Origin: DATKUC01 sp964553615
Lineage (GTDB): Bacteria > Spirochaetota > Spirochaetia > DSM-27196 > DATKUC01
DNA length: 64,000 bases
NCBI GenBank assembly: GCA_964553615.1
Contig: CAZKMA010000022.1
Location: 3,106 to 67,105, forward strand
Reading direction: 5' to 3'
A program made the translations under genes and the position numbers. Of the stretch, positions 1-8,968 are shown piece by piece (within the stretch, counting starts at the first letter, position 1; each line of letters begins with the position of its first letter). The notes below the pieces were generated by a model, which was given only the letters and a program-made list of their open reading frames with translations, ran no database searches and was not told where the DNA came from.

Positions 1-3
1 CAC

Positions 4-60
4 TTGACTGCACCTCTTCGCATCATTACTGTTATCAACATCATACTGTTTATAACAGTA
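4..60 (+). promoter_or_regulatory. Promoter with overlapping operator for the PadR/MFS operon
   Basis: A sigma70-like promoter TTGACT (4-9), 17-bp spacer, TACTGT (27-32) lies ahead of the PadR gene. The -10 overlaps the half-site TACTGTTA (27-34). A perfect inverted repeat TACTGTT-TAT-AACAGTA occupies 44-60. The repeated TACTGTT half-sites start 17 bp apart. The layout suggests autorepression by the adjacent PadR protein; this is inference from position and symmetry. Confidence 0.6.
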
Positions 61-83
61 ACTTAAGTGAGGATTGGGCATTC

Positions 84-437
84 ATGTCCAGAACACCGAG
101 CCGACACACGCCGGCCTTCCTTCTTCTTCTCCTTGCAGACGGTCCCTCCTACGGGGCAGTGCTTCTTTCGCGCTTGCAGGCGGAGCTGCCGTTCTGCCTG
201 TCGGACAGCGCCATCGTGTACCGCAGCCTCAAGCAGATGGAAGAGCAGGGGCTGGTCGATACGGAGTGGCGGCGGGAAGAGTCGGGCCAGCCACGGAAGT
301 GGTACGCACTGAGTTCGAAGGGCACGGAGGCGCTTGCAGACTACGCAGAGGATATCCGCAAGCGCCAGGCAAACCTCGAGTATTTCACGAATCGCTACAA
401 AGCACTCAACAGAAGGATTCAACATGAGCACTATTGA
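84..437 (+). CDS. PadR-family transcriptional regulator
   Basis: This 117-residue protein has the PadR winged-helix pattern: an N-terminal 'LLLLLADGPSYG' helix, a recognition-helix stretch 'SAIVYRSLKQMEEQGLV' and a wing with 'WYALSSKGTEAL'. PadR proteins are ligand-responsive repressors that often control a neighbouring efflux pump. Here the stop overlaps the start of an MFS transporter gene by 14 bp, so the two are one operon. A symmetric operator-like element sits at the promoter. The ATG at 84 follows a GAGG-containing leader. The ligand is unknown. Confidence 0.85.
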   Translation: MSRTPSRHTPAFLLLLLADGPSYGAVLLSRLQAELPFCLSDSAIVYRSLKQMEEQGLVDTEWRREESGQPRKWYALSSKGTEALADYAEDIRKRQANLEYFTNRYKALNRRIQHEHY

Positions 438-1638
438 GGCACGCGTGCCGGCTTCGGCGGAGACGAGCCGCTCGCATCGCGCCAGGACCATTACCGCACT
501 TTCGTTCTCTCACATGCTGAACGACATGTACTCGAACTATCTCCCGCAGATGCTCCCGTTTCTCGTGGTTCTCATCCCCGGATTTACGGCCACCCAGGCG
601 GCCATCCTGGTTTCGGTCTTTACCATCGTGGCATCCTTTTCCCAGCCGGTCTTCGGACAGCTCTTCGACGGGCGGGGGAAGGGGTGGATTTTCAACGTCG
701 GGACCATCTGGATGGCAGCCCTCCTGTCGCTCACCGGCATTGTCCACTCCTTCCCGGTCCTCGTGGTGATCTCGGGGCTGGCAGGACTCGGAACGGCAGC
801 GTTTCACCCGCAGGCGTCCACCCTGGTGAGCAACGCGGCGGGAGGCCGCAAGGCTGTCATCCTTTCGGGCTTCATCGCGTTCGGCAACCTCGGTTTCGCC
901 CTGAGTCCGCTTCTCCTCATCCCGCTCTTTCAGGCATACGGTCTTACGGCTACGGTGTTCACGGTTATTCCCGGTGTGCTCGTGGCGCTGCTTCTCTTCT
1001 TCGTAACCCCGCGTACCGTAACGGCAAAGAGCCGGAAGGCAACGGTGTCGCAGCTCTTTGAGTCGCTCAAGCCGGCGGCAGGAGAGCTCTCGGTCCTGAT
1101 CGGGGTAATTGCGCTCCGCTCGCTCGCGTACACGGGCATGCTCGCCATGCTCCCGCTCTATTTCAAATCGCGCGCTCTTTCCAACATCGTCTCGAGCCAC
1201 CTCCTGACGGTCATGCTCTTGAGCGGCGCCGCAGGCGGCATCATCGGCGGCTTTCTCTCGGACCGATACGGCCGCAAGCGCATCATTGCCGGTTCACTGA
1301 TCATAGCAACACCGCTCTTCCTCGGGTTTCTCCTTACGCAGGGAGCAATCAGCATTGTGCTTCTGGGCCTTGCGGGCGCTGCGCTCATGTCGAACTTTTC
1401 GGTAACGGTCGTTGCGGCGCAGGAGGCTATTCCGAACAACAAGGCGCTTGCCGCGGGACTCAGCATGGGATTTGCAGGCGGCCTGGGCGCGCTCGCAGTC
1501 ATTCCGGTCGGACGAATCGGTGATGTCGCGGGACTCGGCACGGCAGTGACCATTCTGTTTCTCCTTCCGCTTGCGGCAGGAATTCTTGGGCTCTTCCTGA
1601 AAAGCCGGCCTTCGGCGCGCGCCCTGCGCGGCGCCTGA
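424..1638 (+). CDS. MFS transporter, fosmidomycin-resistance (Fsr)-like
   Basis: This 404-residue, 12-TM-type major facilitator protein opens with 'SFSHMLNDMYSNYLPQMLPFL', the signature region of the Fsr/YfnC-like subgroup, and carries 'FLSDRYGRKRI' between TM helices in its C-terminal half. Members export small drugs or metabolites by proton antiport. Start at 424 was chosen because ATGAGC matches the family's N terminus. The reading frame is open further upstream, but that part lies within the padR coding region. Co-transcription with PadR suggests substrate-induced efflux; the substrate cannot be told from sequence. Confidence 0.85.
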   Translation: MSTIEARVPASAETSRSHRARTITALSFSHMLNDMYSNYLPQMLPFLVVLIPGFTATQAAILVSVFTIVASFSQPVFGQLFDGRGKGWIFNVGTIWMAALLSLTGIVHSFPVLVVISGLAGLGTAAFHPQASTLVSNAAGGRKAVILSGFIAFGNLGFALSPLLLIPLFQAYGLTATVFTVIPGVLVALLLFFVTPRTVTAKSRKATVSQLFESLKPAAGELSVLIGVIALRSLAYTGMLAMLPLYFKSRALSNIVSSHLLTVMLLSGAAGGIIGGFLSDRYGRKRIIAGSLIIATPLFLGFLLTQGAISIVLLGLAGAALMSNFSVTVVAAQEAIPNNKALAAGLSMGFAGGLGALAVIPVGRIGDVAGLGTAVTILFLLPLAAGILGLFLKSRPSARALRGA

Positions 1639-1759
1639 AGCGGCGCAGGCTTTCCGCAGGACTCTCCCCAGTAAACATGAGATGCAAGATAAGGAATTCG
1701 CTGCTACAATAGACTGGTACGGCCTATGGCCTGCGAATATTGCTCGTGGAGGGGGTGTC

Positions 1760-2263
1760 ATGCACAGACTTCACTTCAGAATAGCGCTACTGACTGGACT
1801 TCTTGGAATCTGCGCCCTGCCGCTGTGGGCCGCGGATAATGCAGGGACGAACTACCCCGTCCTGGGAATCGTCATTGGAACGCCGAGTCTCGGTGTGAAT
1901 GCGATTGTCGGTTACGATCTCGGGCCGGTTGAACTGCGGTTATCCGGCGGGATCGGGAACTCGACCAACACCGCAAACCACAGCCTGTCGTGGGGACTTC
2001 AGGCAAATGTCGCCTACACGTTCCTGGACGTCAAGGGCGTGGTCAGCCAGTTCGGGCTGTTCGGCAATTACATCAACCTGGGTAACACTACCCCGTCGCA
2101 GGTCGCCGGCATCGGCACAGCGGTCAGTATCTGCCTTTTCGGTTTCTTTGCGGACGTGGGACTCGGTGTGAACGTCCTTCCGAATCACCTTCAGGGACTC
2201 GCAGTCATCGCCGGTATCCTGAACTTCGACTTCCAGATCGGCTATATGTACCGGTTTCGCTGA
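1760..2263 (+). CDS. Exported small beta-barrel-like protein, unknown function
   Basis: This 167-residue protein has a signal peptide (basic start, hydrophobic core, cleavage near 'LPLWA-ADN'). The rest alternates glycine-rich amphipathic strands ('IVIGTPSLGVNAIVGYDLG', 'VELRLSGGIG') and ends with 'QIGYMYRFR', an aromatic C terminus like those of outer-membrane barrels. I do not recognise the family. The ATG at 1760 follows GGAGGGGGTGTC. A TACAAT hexamer at 1705-1710 could be its -10, but no good -35 is visible. Convergent with sucP. Confidence 0.65.
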   Translation: MHRLHFRIALLTGLLGICALPLWAADNAGTNYPVLGIVIGTPSLGVNAIVGYDLGPVELRLSGGIGNSTNTANHSLSWGLQANVAYTFLDVKGVVSQFGLFGNYINLGNTTPSQVAGIGTAVSICLFGFFADVGLGVNVLPNHLQGLAVIAGILNFDFQIGYMYRFR

Positions 2264-2336
2264 AAACACGGAGCGCTGCGGGAATCTGCGGCACATGCGG
2301 GTGAAACGGCACCGGCGGACATTCGTTGCCGACCGG

Positions 2337-3806
2337 CTACACTGCAATCTCCTCGCGGCGGTCACCTTCGAGGACGGTAATCGTGGCGCAGCAGGTTGGG
2401 AGGTCGACCGCGAGACTGCACGAGGATGAGTCATTCCTCCAGGACAGGACCAGGGTGTTGTCCTCACTCGCCTCGACGCTGAAAGTACCGTTGAACGCCG
2501 CAAAACTGTTCCTGAATTGGATCAGCCTGAGGAGCCGCTTCACGACAGGCCGCGAAACCGCCTTTTCTATTTCCGGAATGGAATAGTTGTGCCGGTTGAC
2601 CGCGCGGCCCTCTCCGGCGGCACGGACCGCCTCCTGGTCGTTCTCTCCGGCAAGGAGTCCTACGTAGTAGACCTGCGGAATACCGGGGGCAAAGAACTGG
2701 AGCGCACGCGCGGCAAGGTAGGCGTCGTCGTTCCCGTTAAGCGCCGAGTAGTAGGTGCAGTTAATCTGATGTGCGTCGAAGCCCGGGTGCGGCATGTGGG
2801 TGCCGGACAGGATGCGGTTGAGGTTTGCCCCGCGGTCCAGGCAGAGATCCACCATGCGCTTCGATTCTTCCAATTCGAGTACGCCGTCGAGGTCCGGCTG
2901 TACCGGAATGCCGTCGTGGCAGTCGAGCATGGTAAAGCGGTGGCCGGGCATGGTCGCAAGATACTCTTTCAGCTTCCCTCCCGACCGGTTCTGCAGCGTG
3001 AAGAGGATGAGCCCGGGCAATACGAAGTCGTAGGTCCAGTATCCCTTCGCAGAGAGCTTGTCCTGCACGGTGTAGTGGTCATGCACCTCGGGCAGGAGCT
3101 CGAGGCCGAACGACCGCGCGATATCGATGAGCCAGTCGAGCGTCTGGTAGATTTCCGGCTCCACCATGAAACAACTTGTTCCCGGCTTCTTCGTCACGTA
3201 GCCAATCGCGTCCAGCCTGACGGCGCGGATGCCCATCCGCGCGAACCGCTCGAGCGACTCGCGGAGGAACTCCCGCGTAGTTCCGGAGTTCACATCGAGG
3301 TCGATCTGCTCAGACCAGTCCCGCGTCCCAAAGGAGGTCCAGATCCGCTCCACATCGCCCGTCTTTTTGATCTTCACATCCGAAAACGGATTCTCGGGCT
3401 TGCGGAGGAAGATGCGGGCAACGTCTTCGGAATCCGCCCTCCCCTCCGGCCACACCTTGTCCAGGGTAATGAACATGTCGGCATACTTCGACTCGCGCCC
3501 GTTCTCTTCGAAGTCACGAAAGTAGTCGGATTTTCGGGAGATGTGGTTCACCATGAGGTCGACCATGACGTCTGTCATGCCGGCAAGTCGCGTAATATCT
3601 TCCCAGGTCCCGAACTGCGGATCGATCCGGGCATAGGTGGTCGGGGCGAATCCGCGGTCGGCGGATGAGGGAAAGGGCGGCAGGATGTGCACGCCACCCG
3701 CCACGGCCTCCGGAAAGAAGCGGTTCACCGCATCGTGAAGCGATCCGAGCGTTCCTCCGAGTGAATCGGCATAGGTAATGAGTTGTACTTTGTTCTTGAT
3801 TGACAT
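2337..3806 (-). CDS. Sucrose phosphorylase (GH13_18)
   Basis: This 489-residue enzyme of the GH13 sucrose-phosphorylase subfamily cleaves sucrose (or a related glucoside) with phosphate, giving alpha-glucose-1-phosphate in the cytoplasm. Visible signatures are 'GGVHILPPFPSSADRGFAP' near the N terminus, nucleophile Asp in 'VRLDAIGY', acid/base Glu in 'LLPEVHDHY', transition-state region 'DCHDGIPV', and 'FFAPGIPQVYYVGLLAGEND'. It has no signal peptide. The length matches the family (about 490-505). Glucosylglycerol or glucosylglycerate phosphorylase activity cannot be excluded. It appears monocistronic, with a likely -10 in the upstream intergenic region. Confidence 0.85.
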   Translation of the reverse strand: MSIKNKVQLITYADSLGGTLGSLHDAVNRFFPEAVAGGVHILPPFPSSADRGFAPTTYARIDPQFGTWEDITRLAGMTDVMVDLMVNHISRKSDYFRDFEENGRESKYADMFITLDKVWPEGRADSEDVARIFLRKPENPFSDVKIKKTGDVERIWTSFGTRDWSEQIDLDVNSGTTREFLRESLERFARMGIRAVRLDAIGYVTKKPGTSCFMVEPEIYQTLDWLIDIARSFGLELLPEVHDHYTVQDKLSAKGYWTYDFVLPGLILFTLQNRSGGKLKEYLATMPGHRFTMLDCHDGIPVQPDLDGVLELEESKRMVDLCLDRGANLNRILSGTHMPHPGFDAHQINCTYYSALNGNDDAYLAARALQFFAPGIPQVYYVGLLAGENDQEAVRAAGEGRAVNRHNYSIPEIEKAVSRPVVKRLLRLIQFRNSFAAFNGTFSVEASEDNTLVLSWRNDSSSCSLAVDLPTCCATITVLEGDRREEIAV

Positions 3807-4087
3807 TGTCTTTCTACCTTTCGTCGTTACGGGGGATTGTACGCGATTTCGGCAGAATTGATGCAGGGGTCGGGGCAAAAAAGTGCGCTCGCTGCCTGCG
3901 GGAAACGCAGGACCGATTTTTCGCCGCCGTTCGTGACGGGAAGACAGAGGACGTGCGCAAGGCTTTTCGCAAGAGGGCCAGTCTCGACGCACGGAACGAT
4001 CACGTGGACTCCGCGCTGAGCTTTGCGGCCTACTACGGTCAGCCGGAGACGGCGCGCATCCTGATCCAGGCCGGAGCAGTGGAGTAA
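3800..4087 (+). pseudogene. Ankyrin-repeat-like ORF, possibly a remnant
   Basis: The C-terminal 55 residues resemble one and a half ankyrin repeats ('FFAAVRDGKTEDVRKAF', then 'SALSFAAYYGQPETARILIQAGA'). In this frame the only usual start codons are TTGs at 3800 and 3806, which overlap the 5' end and promoter of the divergent sucP, with no Shine-Dalgarno motif. It may be the surviving 3' end of a longer ankyrin gene or a small gene with an odd start. Low certainty. Confidence 0.3.
3836..3841 (-). promoter_or_regulatory. Candidate -10 of the sucrose phosphorylase gene
   Basis: On the minus strand TACAAT reads from 3841 to 3836, giving a predicted start of transcription near 3829 and a leader of about 23 nt with AAAGG before the ATG at 3806. 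No clear -35 is visible at 16-18 bp. Confidence 0.35.
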
Positions 4088-4101
4088 CGCAGAGTCCGGG
4101 G

Positions 4102-5118
4102 TCAGCAGATTCGCGGAAGCAGAAGGCCGCGCGGAAGATCGAGGATGCGCCGTCCGCCGACGACGGTTTCGAGCACCACGGTCCCCGCGTGGCCCTCGAC
4201 AATCGAGCCGACTATCTCGGCGCGGGCACCGAGCGGGTTCGACCGCAGCGCGGTCATGGCCTGACCTGCCGCCTCCGGCGAGATCACGGCAATGAGCACT
4301 CCTTCGTTAGCAATCTCCAGCGGATTGAGCCCGAGGACCTCGGCAACCGAACCCACGGTGGCATCGACCGGGAACCGTTCCTCCTGGACCTCCATGCCGA
4401 AAACGCCGCCGGAGATAGCCTCGTTCAGAACCGCGGCGACGCCGCCGCGCGTCGCGTCACGCATGAAGCGCAGCTCGGTGCCGAAGGTCAGAAGAGACTC
4501 ACATAGCGGAAAGAGAAAGGCACAGTCGGACCGCAGCCCGGCACCGACGGCGAGGCGCTCGCGCGCGGCCATGACGGCGATACCGTGGGCGCCGATCGGG
4601 CCGGAAACGAGCACTGCATCCCCGGATGTGATCGATTTCGCCGACAGCGCGGGATGAGCCCGGAACTCTCCGAGGCCGGTCGTGTTGATGTAGAGTCCGC
4701 CGCCCCTTCCCCGCGGTACAACCTTCGTGTCGCCGGTGACAATCGAAACGCCCGCATGCTCGGCAGCCTGCGCGACCGATGCCAGGATCCTTTCCAGATC
4801 GTCTACGGGAAGGCCCTCCTCGATTACGAGCCCGAGGCTGAGGTACCGGGGCACCGCACCAGCGACGGCCAGGTCGTTACAGGTGCCGAAGACGCAGAGT
4901 TTTCCGATGTCGGCCCCGGGGAAGAATAGCGGGTCGACGGTGTAGCTGTCCGTCGTCATGCAGACAGTTCCGCCAAGAGAGAGACGCGTCGAGTCCGAAA
5001 GTTCAGGATACGCCTGTCCCCCGAAGAGCGGATAGATGAGCTCTTCGACGAGCTCGCGCGAGAGCGCGCCGCCGCTGCCGTGCTCGAGCGAAATGAGTCG
5101 CTTATCGCCGCCTTTCAT
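4102..5118 (-). CDS. hypE: HypE, hydrogenase cyanide-ligand synthesis protein
   Basis: This 338-residue PurM/AIR-synthase-fold protein dehydrates a C-terminal thiocarboxamide to make the CN ligands of the [NiFe] site. It ends in 'PRIC', the invariant HypE tail whose cysteine accepts the carbamoyl group from HypF. The N terminus 'LEHGSGG' and 'RDATRGGVAAVLNE' are family signatures. The ATG at 5118 overlaps the hypD stop (ATGA), so translation is coupled. It is the last gene of the leftward hypF-C-D-E operon. Confidence 0.93.
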   Translation of the reverse strand: MKGGDKRLISLEHGSGGALSRELVEELIYPLFGGQAYPELSDSTRLSLGGTVCMTTDSYTVDPLFFPGADIGKLCVFGTCNDLAVAGAVPRYLSLGLVIEEGLPVDDLERILASVAQAAEHAGVSIVTGDTKVVPRGRGGGLYINTTGLGEFRAHPALSAKSITSGDAVLVSGPIGAHGIAVMAARERLAVGAGLRSDCAFLFPLCESLLTFGTELRFMRDATRGGVAAVLNEAISGGVFGMEVQEERFPVDATVGSVAEVLGLNPLEIANEGVLIAVISPEAAGQAMTALRSNPLGARAEIVGSIVEGHAGTVVLETVVGGRRILDLPRGLLLPRIC

Positions 5119-6218
5119 TCTTCGCCCTCCCGGTACTTGAAGTATGCTGCACAGGTGCCTTCCGAAGAAACCATGCACGGCCCGACGGGCCGGTCGGGCG
5201 TGCACCGTCGGCCGAAAAGCGGACACTCCGGCGGGGTCGCCTTCCCCTGGATGACCCTGCTGCACAGGCACCCGGGGGGATCGTGGTCGACGATCTCCGG
5301 GAGGGAAAACACACGGTCCGCGTCCATCCCGGCATACTCGTCGCGAAGACGCAGTCCGCTCCCATCCATGCGGCCGAGTCCGCGCCAGAGCGCCGTGTCG
5401 GGAACGAGAGCCCGGTCGATAACAGCGCGCGCGGCGGCGTTCCCCTCGTCCCTCACTGCCCGCGGATAGGCGTTTTCGATGGCCGGCGTTCCCGCCGCCA
5501 GAAGCGACACGATCCGCAGGATCGCCGCCAGCATATCCACCGGCTCGAACCCGCCGACGACGCCCGGAAGGCCGTATTCATCGGCCAGAAACCGGTAGGG
5601 CGGGAGGCCGGTGACCACCGAAACATGGCCCGGCAGGAGAAACCCGTCGATCGCGCACTCAGGGTCCGACACGAGCGCCCGAAGCGCAGGCGGCACCGTC
5701 TTGAATGCTGCCGAGAGATAGAGATTGCGTATGCCGTGATCCCGGGCACGCTCGAAGACCGATGCCACCGCGGGTATAGTTGTCTCGAAGCCGATTCCGA
5801 GAAAGACCAGAGGCTCCTCGATCTCCGCCGCCAGTTTTATCAGCTCAAGGGGCGAGTAGAGGATTCTGACCTTTCGGCTTGCCATATGGCCCGCGAGGCT
5901 CCTGCCGTCCGGGTCCGGAACCTTCACCATGTCCCCGAAAGTTGCAATCGTTACGTTGTGTTCTTCGATGAGCCGCAACGCGTTTGCAATGAAACCCGAG
6001 GGGGTAACGCAGACCGGGCAGCCGGGCCCGGAGATCAGGCGAACGGAGCGCGGCAGCAGAGAGTGGATGCCATACCGCCTGAGGGATACGGTGTGCGTGC
6101 CGCACACTTCCATGATTCGAACTTCACGCTTCAGTCCGGCCGCAGTTCGCCTGATTTCACCGGCCAGCCGCGAGACCCGCTCCCGGTCCCGGAACGCCAG
6201 CTCAGGCCTGAATATCAT
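5115..6218 (-). CDS. hypD: HypD, Fe(CN)2CO assembly scaffold
   Basis: This 367-residue iron-sulfur scaffold works with HypC to build the Fe(CN)2CO group of [NiFe]-hydrogenase. Family motifs are visible: 'MEVCGTHT', 'GPGCPVCVTP', 'TFGDMVKVPD' and, near the C terminus, 'CLCSRVIQGKATPPECPLFG', which with a later Cys supplies the [4Fe-4S] ligands. The start at 6218 overlaps the hypC end by 17 bp. The length fits the family (about 360-380 residues). Confidence 0.93.
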   Translation of the reverse strand: MIFRPELAFRDRERVSRLAGEIRRTAAGLKREVRIMEVCGTHTVSLRRYGIHSLLPRSVRLISGPGCPVCVTPSGFIANALRLIEEHNVTIATFGDMVKVPDPDGRSLAGHMASRKVRILYSPLELIKLAAEIEEPLVFLGIGFETTIPAVASVFERARDHGIRNLYLSAAFKTVPPALRALVSDPECAIDGFLLPGHVSVVTGLPPYRFLADEYGLPGVVGGFEPVDMLAAILRIVSLLAAGTPAIENAYPRAVRDEGNAAARAVIDRALVPDTALWRGLGRMDGSGLRLRDEYAGMDADRVFSLPEIVDHDPPGCLCSRVIQGKATPPECPLFGRRCTPDRPVGPCMVSSEGTCAAYFKYREGEE

Positions 6219-6435
6219 CTGCCGTTCGCAATTCGTCGAACATGGCCAGCGTTTCGCGGGCAGACTCGTCGTCGAGCTTCTCTATGGCGAAGCCGGCGTG
6301 AACGATGACAAAATCGCCGGGCACCGCATCCTGCACCATCGAGATGTCCACCGTCAGTGTGAAGTTTCCCTGCGAAACGACCGCCATGCGCCCGTCGAGG
6401 ATTTCAGCTATCTGCAAAGGCACTGCAAGACACAT
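6202..6435 (-). CDS. hypC: HypC/HupF-family hydrogenase maturation chaperone
   Basis: This 77-residue protein begins MCLAVPLQI; the cysteine exposed after Met removal is the iron-binding residue of HypC. I place the start at the ATG at 6435, because GGAGG lies six bases upstream and because the essential Cys must be residue 2; a GTG two codons earlier is in frame but would bury it. HypC shuttles the Fe(CN)2CO unit from HypD to the HoxH precursor. The family core 'VSQGNFTLTVDISMVQDAVPGDFVIVHAGFA' region is intact. Confidence 0.93.
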   Translation of the reverse strand: MCLAVPLQIAEILDGRMAVVSQGNFTLTVDISMVQDAVPGDFVIVHAGFAIEKLDDESARETLAMFDELRTADDIQA

Positions 6436-6487
6436 TGGCACCTCCCGTGTCGGCGGATCGGATCCGCTTTCAGTATAGTCCTTTCCG

Positions 6488-8899
6488 TCAGTTGCCGTCG
6501 CCTGCGTACCACGCCTGCCCGACGGCGAGCCCTCCGTCGCCGGCCGGAATATCCCGGTTGCGATGGATCAAAAATCGCTGCTGCTCGAGCCGGGGCAGAA
6601 GCAGGGTGCACAGGAGCCTGTTCTGGAATACGCCGCCCGAAAGGCAGAGTGTGTTCATGCCGGTTTCCTCCCGCATGAGCACGGCCCCCCTCACAATCGA
6701 TTCGGCGATCGCAGCGTGAAAAAGAAGCGACAACGCGCCGCGATCTTCCGAGCAGGGCCGGCCCGGCGGACCGGCGCGGGCGGCAAGGTGAGCAATGAGC
6801 GGCCGCGGATCGAGCTCGAACAGATCTTGCCCCTCGTCGCCGTGACCCAACGGGAGAAGCTCATGGAGCAGCTGAACTTCCCTCCGGCCGCCACGCCGGC
6901 CGCCGCTGCGATCGTATGCAGACGCACCGATGCTTTCGAGTTTCATTGGCCCCTCCGCCTCGTAGGAAACCTCACCCACCAGACCGAGCAGAGCCGCAGC
7001 GGCGTCAAAGAGCCGCCCGGCAGACGAGGTGAGCGGGCAATTGATCGACCGGTCGATCATCCGGGAAAGGAGTTCGGCCTCCTGTTCGGTCATGCCCGGC
7101 AACGCTGCGGATAGACTTGCGGGTTTACCCGCGGGTACGGGTTTACCCGCGGGTACCTCCGACCCGTCATAGCCGCGCAGGAGTGAAAACGCAATACGGA
7201 CCGGGTGAAGAATCGCCTCCTCGCCGCCGGGAAGCGGGAACTTGCGGAAACTGCCGAGTCGCCGGAATCCGGTCCTCGTTGCGTGAAGGAACTCGCCGCC
7301 CCAGATGGTGCCGTCGGTCCCGTATCCGGTGCCGTCAAGCGCGACGCCGAGTGCTTCATCGAGTCCGTGTTCGGCCATCACCGAGAGGATATGTGCGTGG
7401 TGGTGCTGCAGCAGAATCTTTCGGGGAACAGAGCTCCGCGCGGCCCACGTGGAGGAGAAGTAGCCGGGATGAAGATCGAACACGATCCGCTCGGGCACCG
7501 CGTCAAAGAGGCGAAGCATCTTCTCCACCGTACGCACGTAGTGGTCGCGGCTTTCGGGATTTGCAAGATCTCCCAGATGGGGCGCAAGAAGAAGGGTCGA
7601 ATCCCGCCCGATAGCGGGAGCGCTCTTCAGATCGCCGCCTGCGGCTACCGTCACACCGGACGGAGCGCCCGGGATGCGAAGTGTCCGCGGCACGAACCCC
7701 CGCGACCGGCGGACAATCGCGGCTGTACGGCCGGCGCCGTGTTCCGCAACGGAGATGGGCCGGATCACCGAGTCGTCGGTAGCCATCAGAATCCGGCGAT
7801 TATGGAAGAGAAAGAGGTCTGCCGAGGCCGCGAGTTTCCTGCGCGCCGTTGCTGAATCGGTTATGATGGGTTCCTCGCCGAGGTTTCCACTCGTCATGAT
7901 GAGGTGGCCGTACGGGATACCGATAGATGGGTGATAGAAGAGCAGGAAGTGAAGCGGACTGTAGGGGAGCATGATGCCGAGCGTACCAAGGTCGGAAACG
8001 CCCGAAAGGTGCCCGGTCGTCCCGTTCCTGCGAGGCAGGATAAGTATCGGACTTTCAGGAGATTGGAGAAGCTTTTCGTCCGCATCGGTCAGCTCACAGA
8101 GCACCCGCGCCTCTTCGATGTCCCGTACCATGAGCGCGAACGGCTTCTTCCCGCGACCCTTCTCCCGACGGAGCCGCGAGACGGCAGCCGGAAAACGCGG
8201 GTCGGCAGCCAGATGAAATCCGCCTATGCCCTGCAGCGCCACCACCCTTCCCTGCGCCAGCGCAGTGATCGCCCCACGCACAGGATCGCCCGGAAGCGGC
8301 TCGCCGTCCTCACGTGAAAGGACAAGAACCGGACCGCAGTCCGGACATGAGTTGGTCTGCGAATGGAATCGTCGGTCGGAGGGGTCTGCGTATTCCGCGC
8401 GGCAGCGCTCGCACTGCGGAAAGTCCACCATTGAGGTGCGTTCGCGATCGAAGGGGGTGTCTTCCACAATGGAGTAGCGCGGACCGCATTCGGTGCAGGT
8501 GATAAAAGGATAGAGATACCGCCGGTTGGACGGGTCGAGAAGCTCCCTCCTGCATCGGTCGCACAGCGCGATATCGGGAGGAATAGGAGGGAACGCGTAG
8601 CTCGTGGCGCGGCTCTCGATGATGTGGAAGCCATCTGCGCCGGTCGGCGGGATGGACTCCACGAGCGTTTCTTCCACACGTGCCGGCGTCGGGAGATTCG
8701 CGGTCATGACGGCTTCGAAACGTCGAACCGCGGACGCGGCACCCTCTATTTCCGCGACAACTTCCGAGCGCCTGTTCTGGACAAACCCGGCAAGTCCGCA
8801 GGAGACGGCGCACCGGTACACCGCCGGCCGGAATCCGACACCCTGCACCACACCGCGGTAGGTGATGCGCACTCTCTGGTTGTACTCTGACTTGCTCAC
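6488..8899 (-). CDS. hypF: HypF carbamoyltransferase
   Basis: This 803-residue protein has the full HypF domain order: acylphosphatase-like N terminus ('VVQGVGFRPAVYR', residues about 15-28), two zinc-finger motifs ('CDRCRRELLDPSNRRYLYPF' and 'CERCRAEYADPSDRRFHSQ'), a YrdC-like domain, and a C-terminal Kae1-like domain with 'HHHAH' and 'LSGGVFQN'. It makes carbamoyl-adenylate from carbamoyl phosphate and passes the group to HypE. An 18-bp perfect tandem duplication (7121-7156) repeats six residues in frame. It starts the leftward operon and is divergent from hypA. Confidence 0.93.
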   Translation of the reverse strand: MSKSEYNQRVRITYRGVVQGVGFRPAVYRCAVSCGLAGFVQNRRSEVVAEIEGAASAVRRFEAVMTANLPTPARVEETLVESIPPTGADGFHIIESRATSYAFPPIPPDIALCDRCRRELLDPSNRRYLYPFITCTECGPRYSIVEDTPFDRERTSMVDFPQCERCRAEYADPSDRRFHSQTNSCPDCGPVLVLSREDGEPLPGDPVRGAITALAQGRVVALQGIGGFHLAADPRFPAAVSRLRREKGRGKKPFALMVRDIEEARVLCELTDADEKLLQSPESPILILPRRNGTTGHLSGVSDLGTLGIMLPYSPLHFLLFYHPSIGIPYGHLIMTSGNLGEEPIITDSATARRKLAASADLFLFHNRRILMATDDSVIRPISVAEHGAGRTAAIVRRSRGFVPRTLRIPGAPSGVTVAAGGDLKSAPAIGRDSTLLLAPHLGDLANPESRDHYVRTVEKMLRLFDAVPERIVFDLHPGYFSSTWAARSSVPRKILLQHHHAHILSVMAEHGLDEALGVALDGTGYGTDGTIWGGEFLHATRTGFRRLGSFRKFPLPGGEEAILHPVRIAFSLLRGYDGSEVPAGKPVPAGKPASLSAALPGMTEQEAELLSRMIDRSINCPLTSSAGRLFDAAAALLGLVGEVSYEAEGPMKLESIGASAYDRSGGRRGGRREVQLLHELLPLGHGDEGQDLFELDPRPLIAHLAARAGPPGRPCSEDRGALSLLFHAAIAESIVRGAVLMREETGMNTLCLSGGVFQNRLLCTLLLPRLEQQRFLIHRNRDIPAGDGGLAVGQAWYAGDGN
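7121..7156. repeat. Two-copy 18-bp tandem repeat inside hypF
   Basis: The unit GGGTTTACCCGCGGGTAC occurs at 7121-7138 and 7139-7156 without mismatch. It adds six codons in frame, giving a repeated Pro/Ala/Gly/Lys segment in a linker of the C-terminal domain of HypF. Each unit contains the palindrome TACCCGCGGGTA. Confidence 0.85.
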
Positions 8900-8968
8900 A
8901 GCTGACCTTCCGTCCTCATCAATGCTATCCGCACTTCAATCCCGGGGCAATAGGGGCTACAATGACCC

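Noticed and set aside
1622..1660. Possible terminator after the Fsr-like MFS gene
   Set aside because: CCTGCGC/GCGCAGG can pair across the stop codon, but no T-tract follows and the loop is large.
5283..6308. Long plus-strand open frame across hypD and hypC
   Set aside because: Antisense to two unmistakable hyp genes; its translation has no family features.
7121..7156. CRISPR-like or REP array
   Set aside because: Only two adjacent copies without spacers, within a coding sequence.
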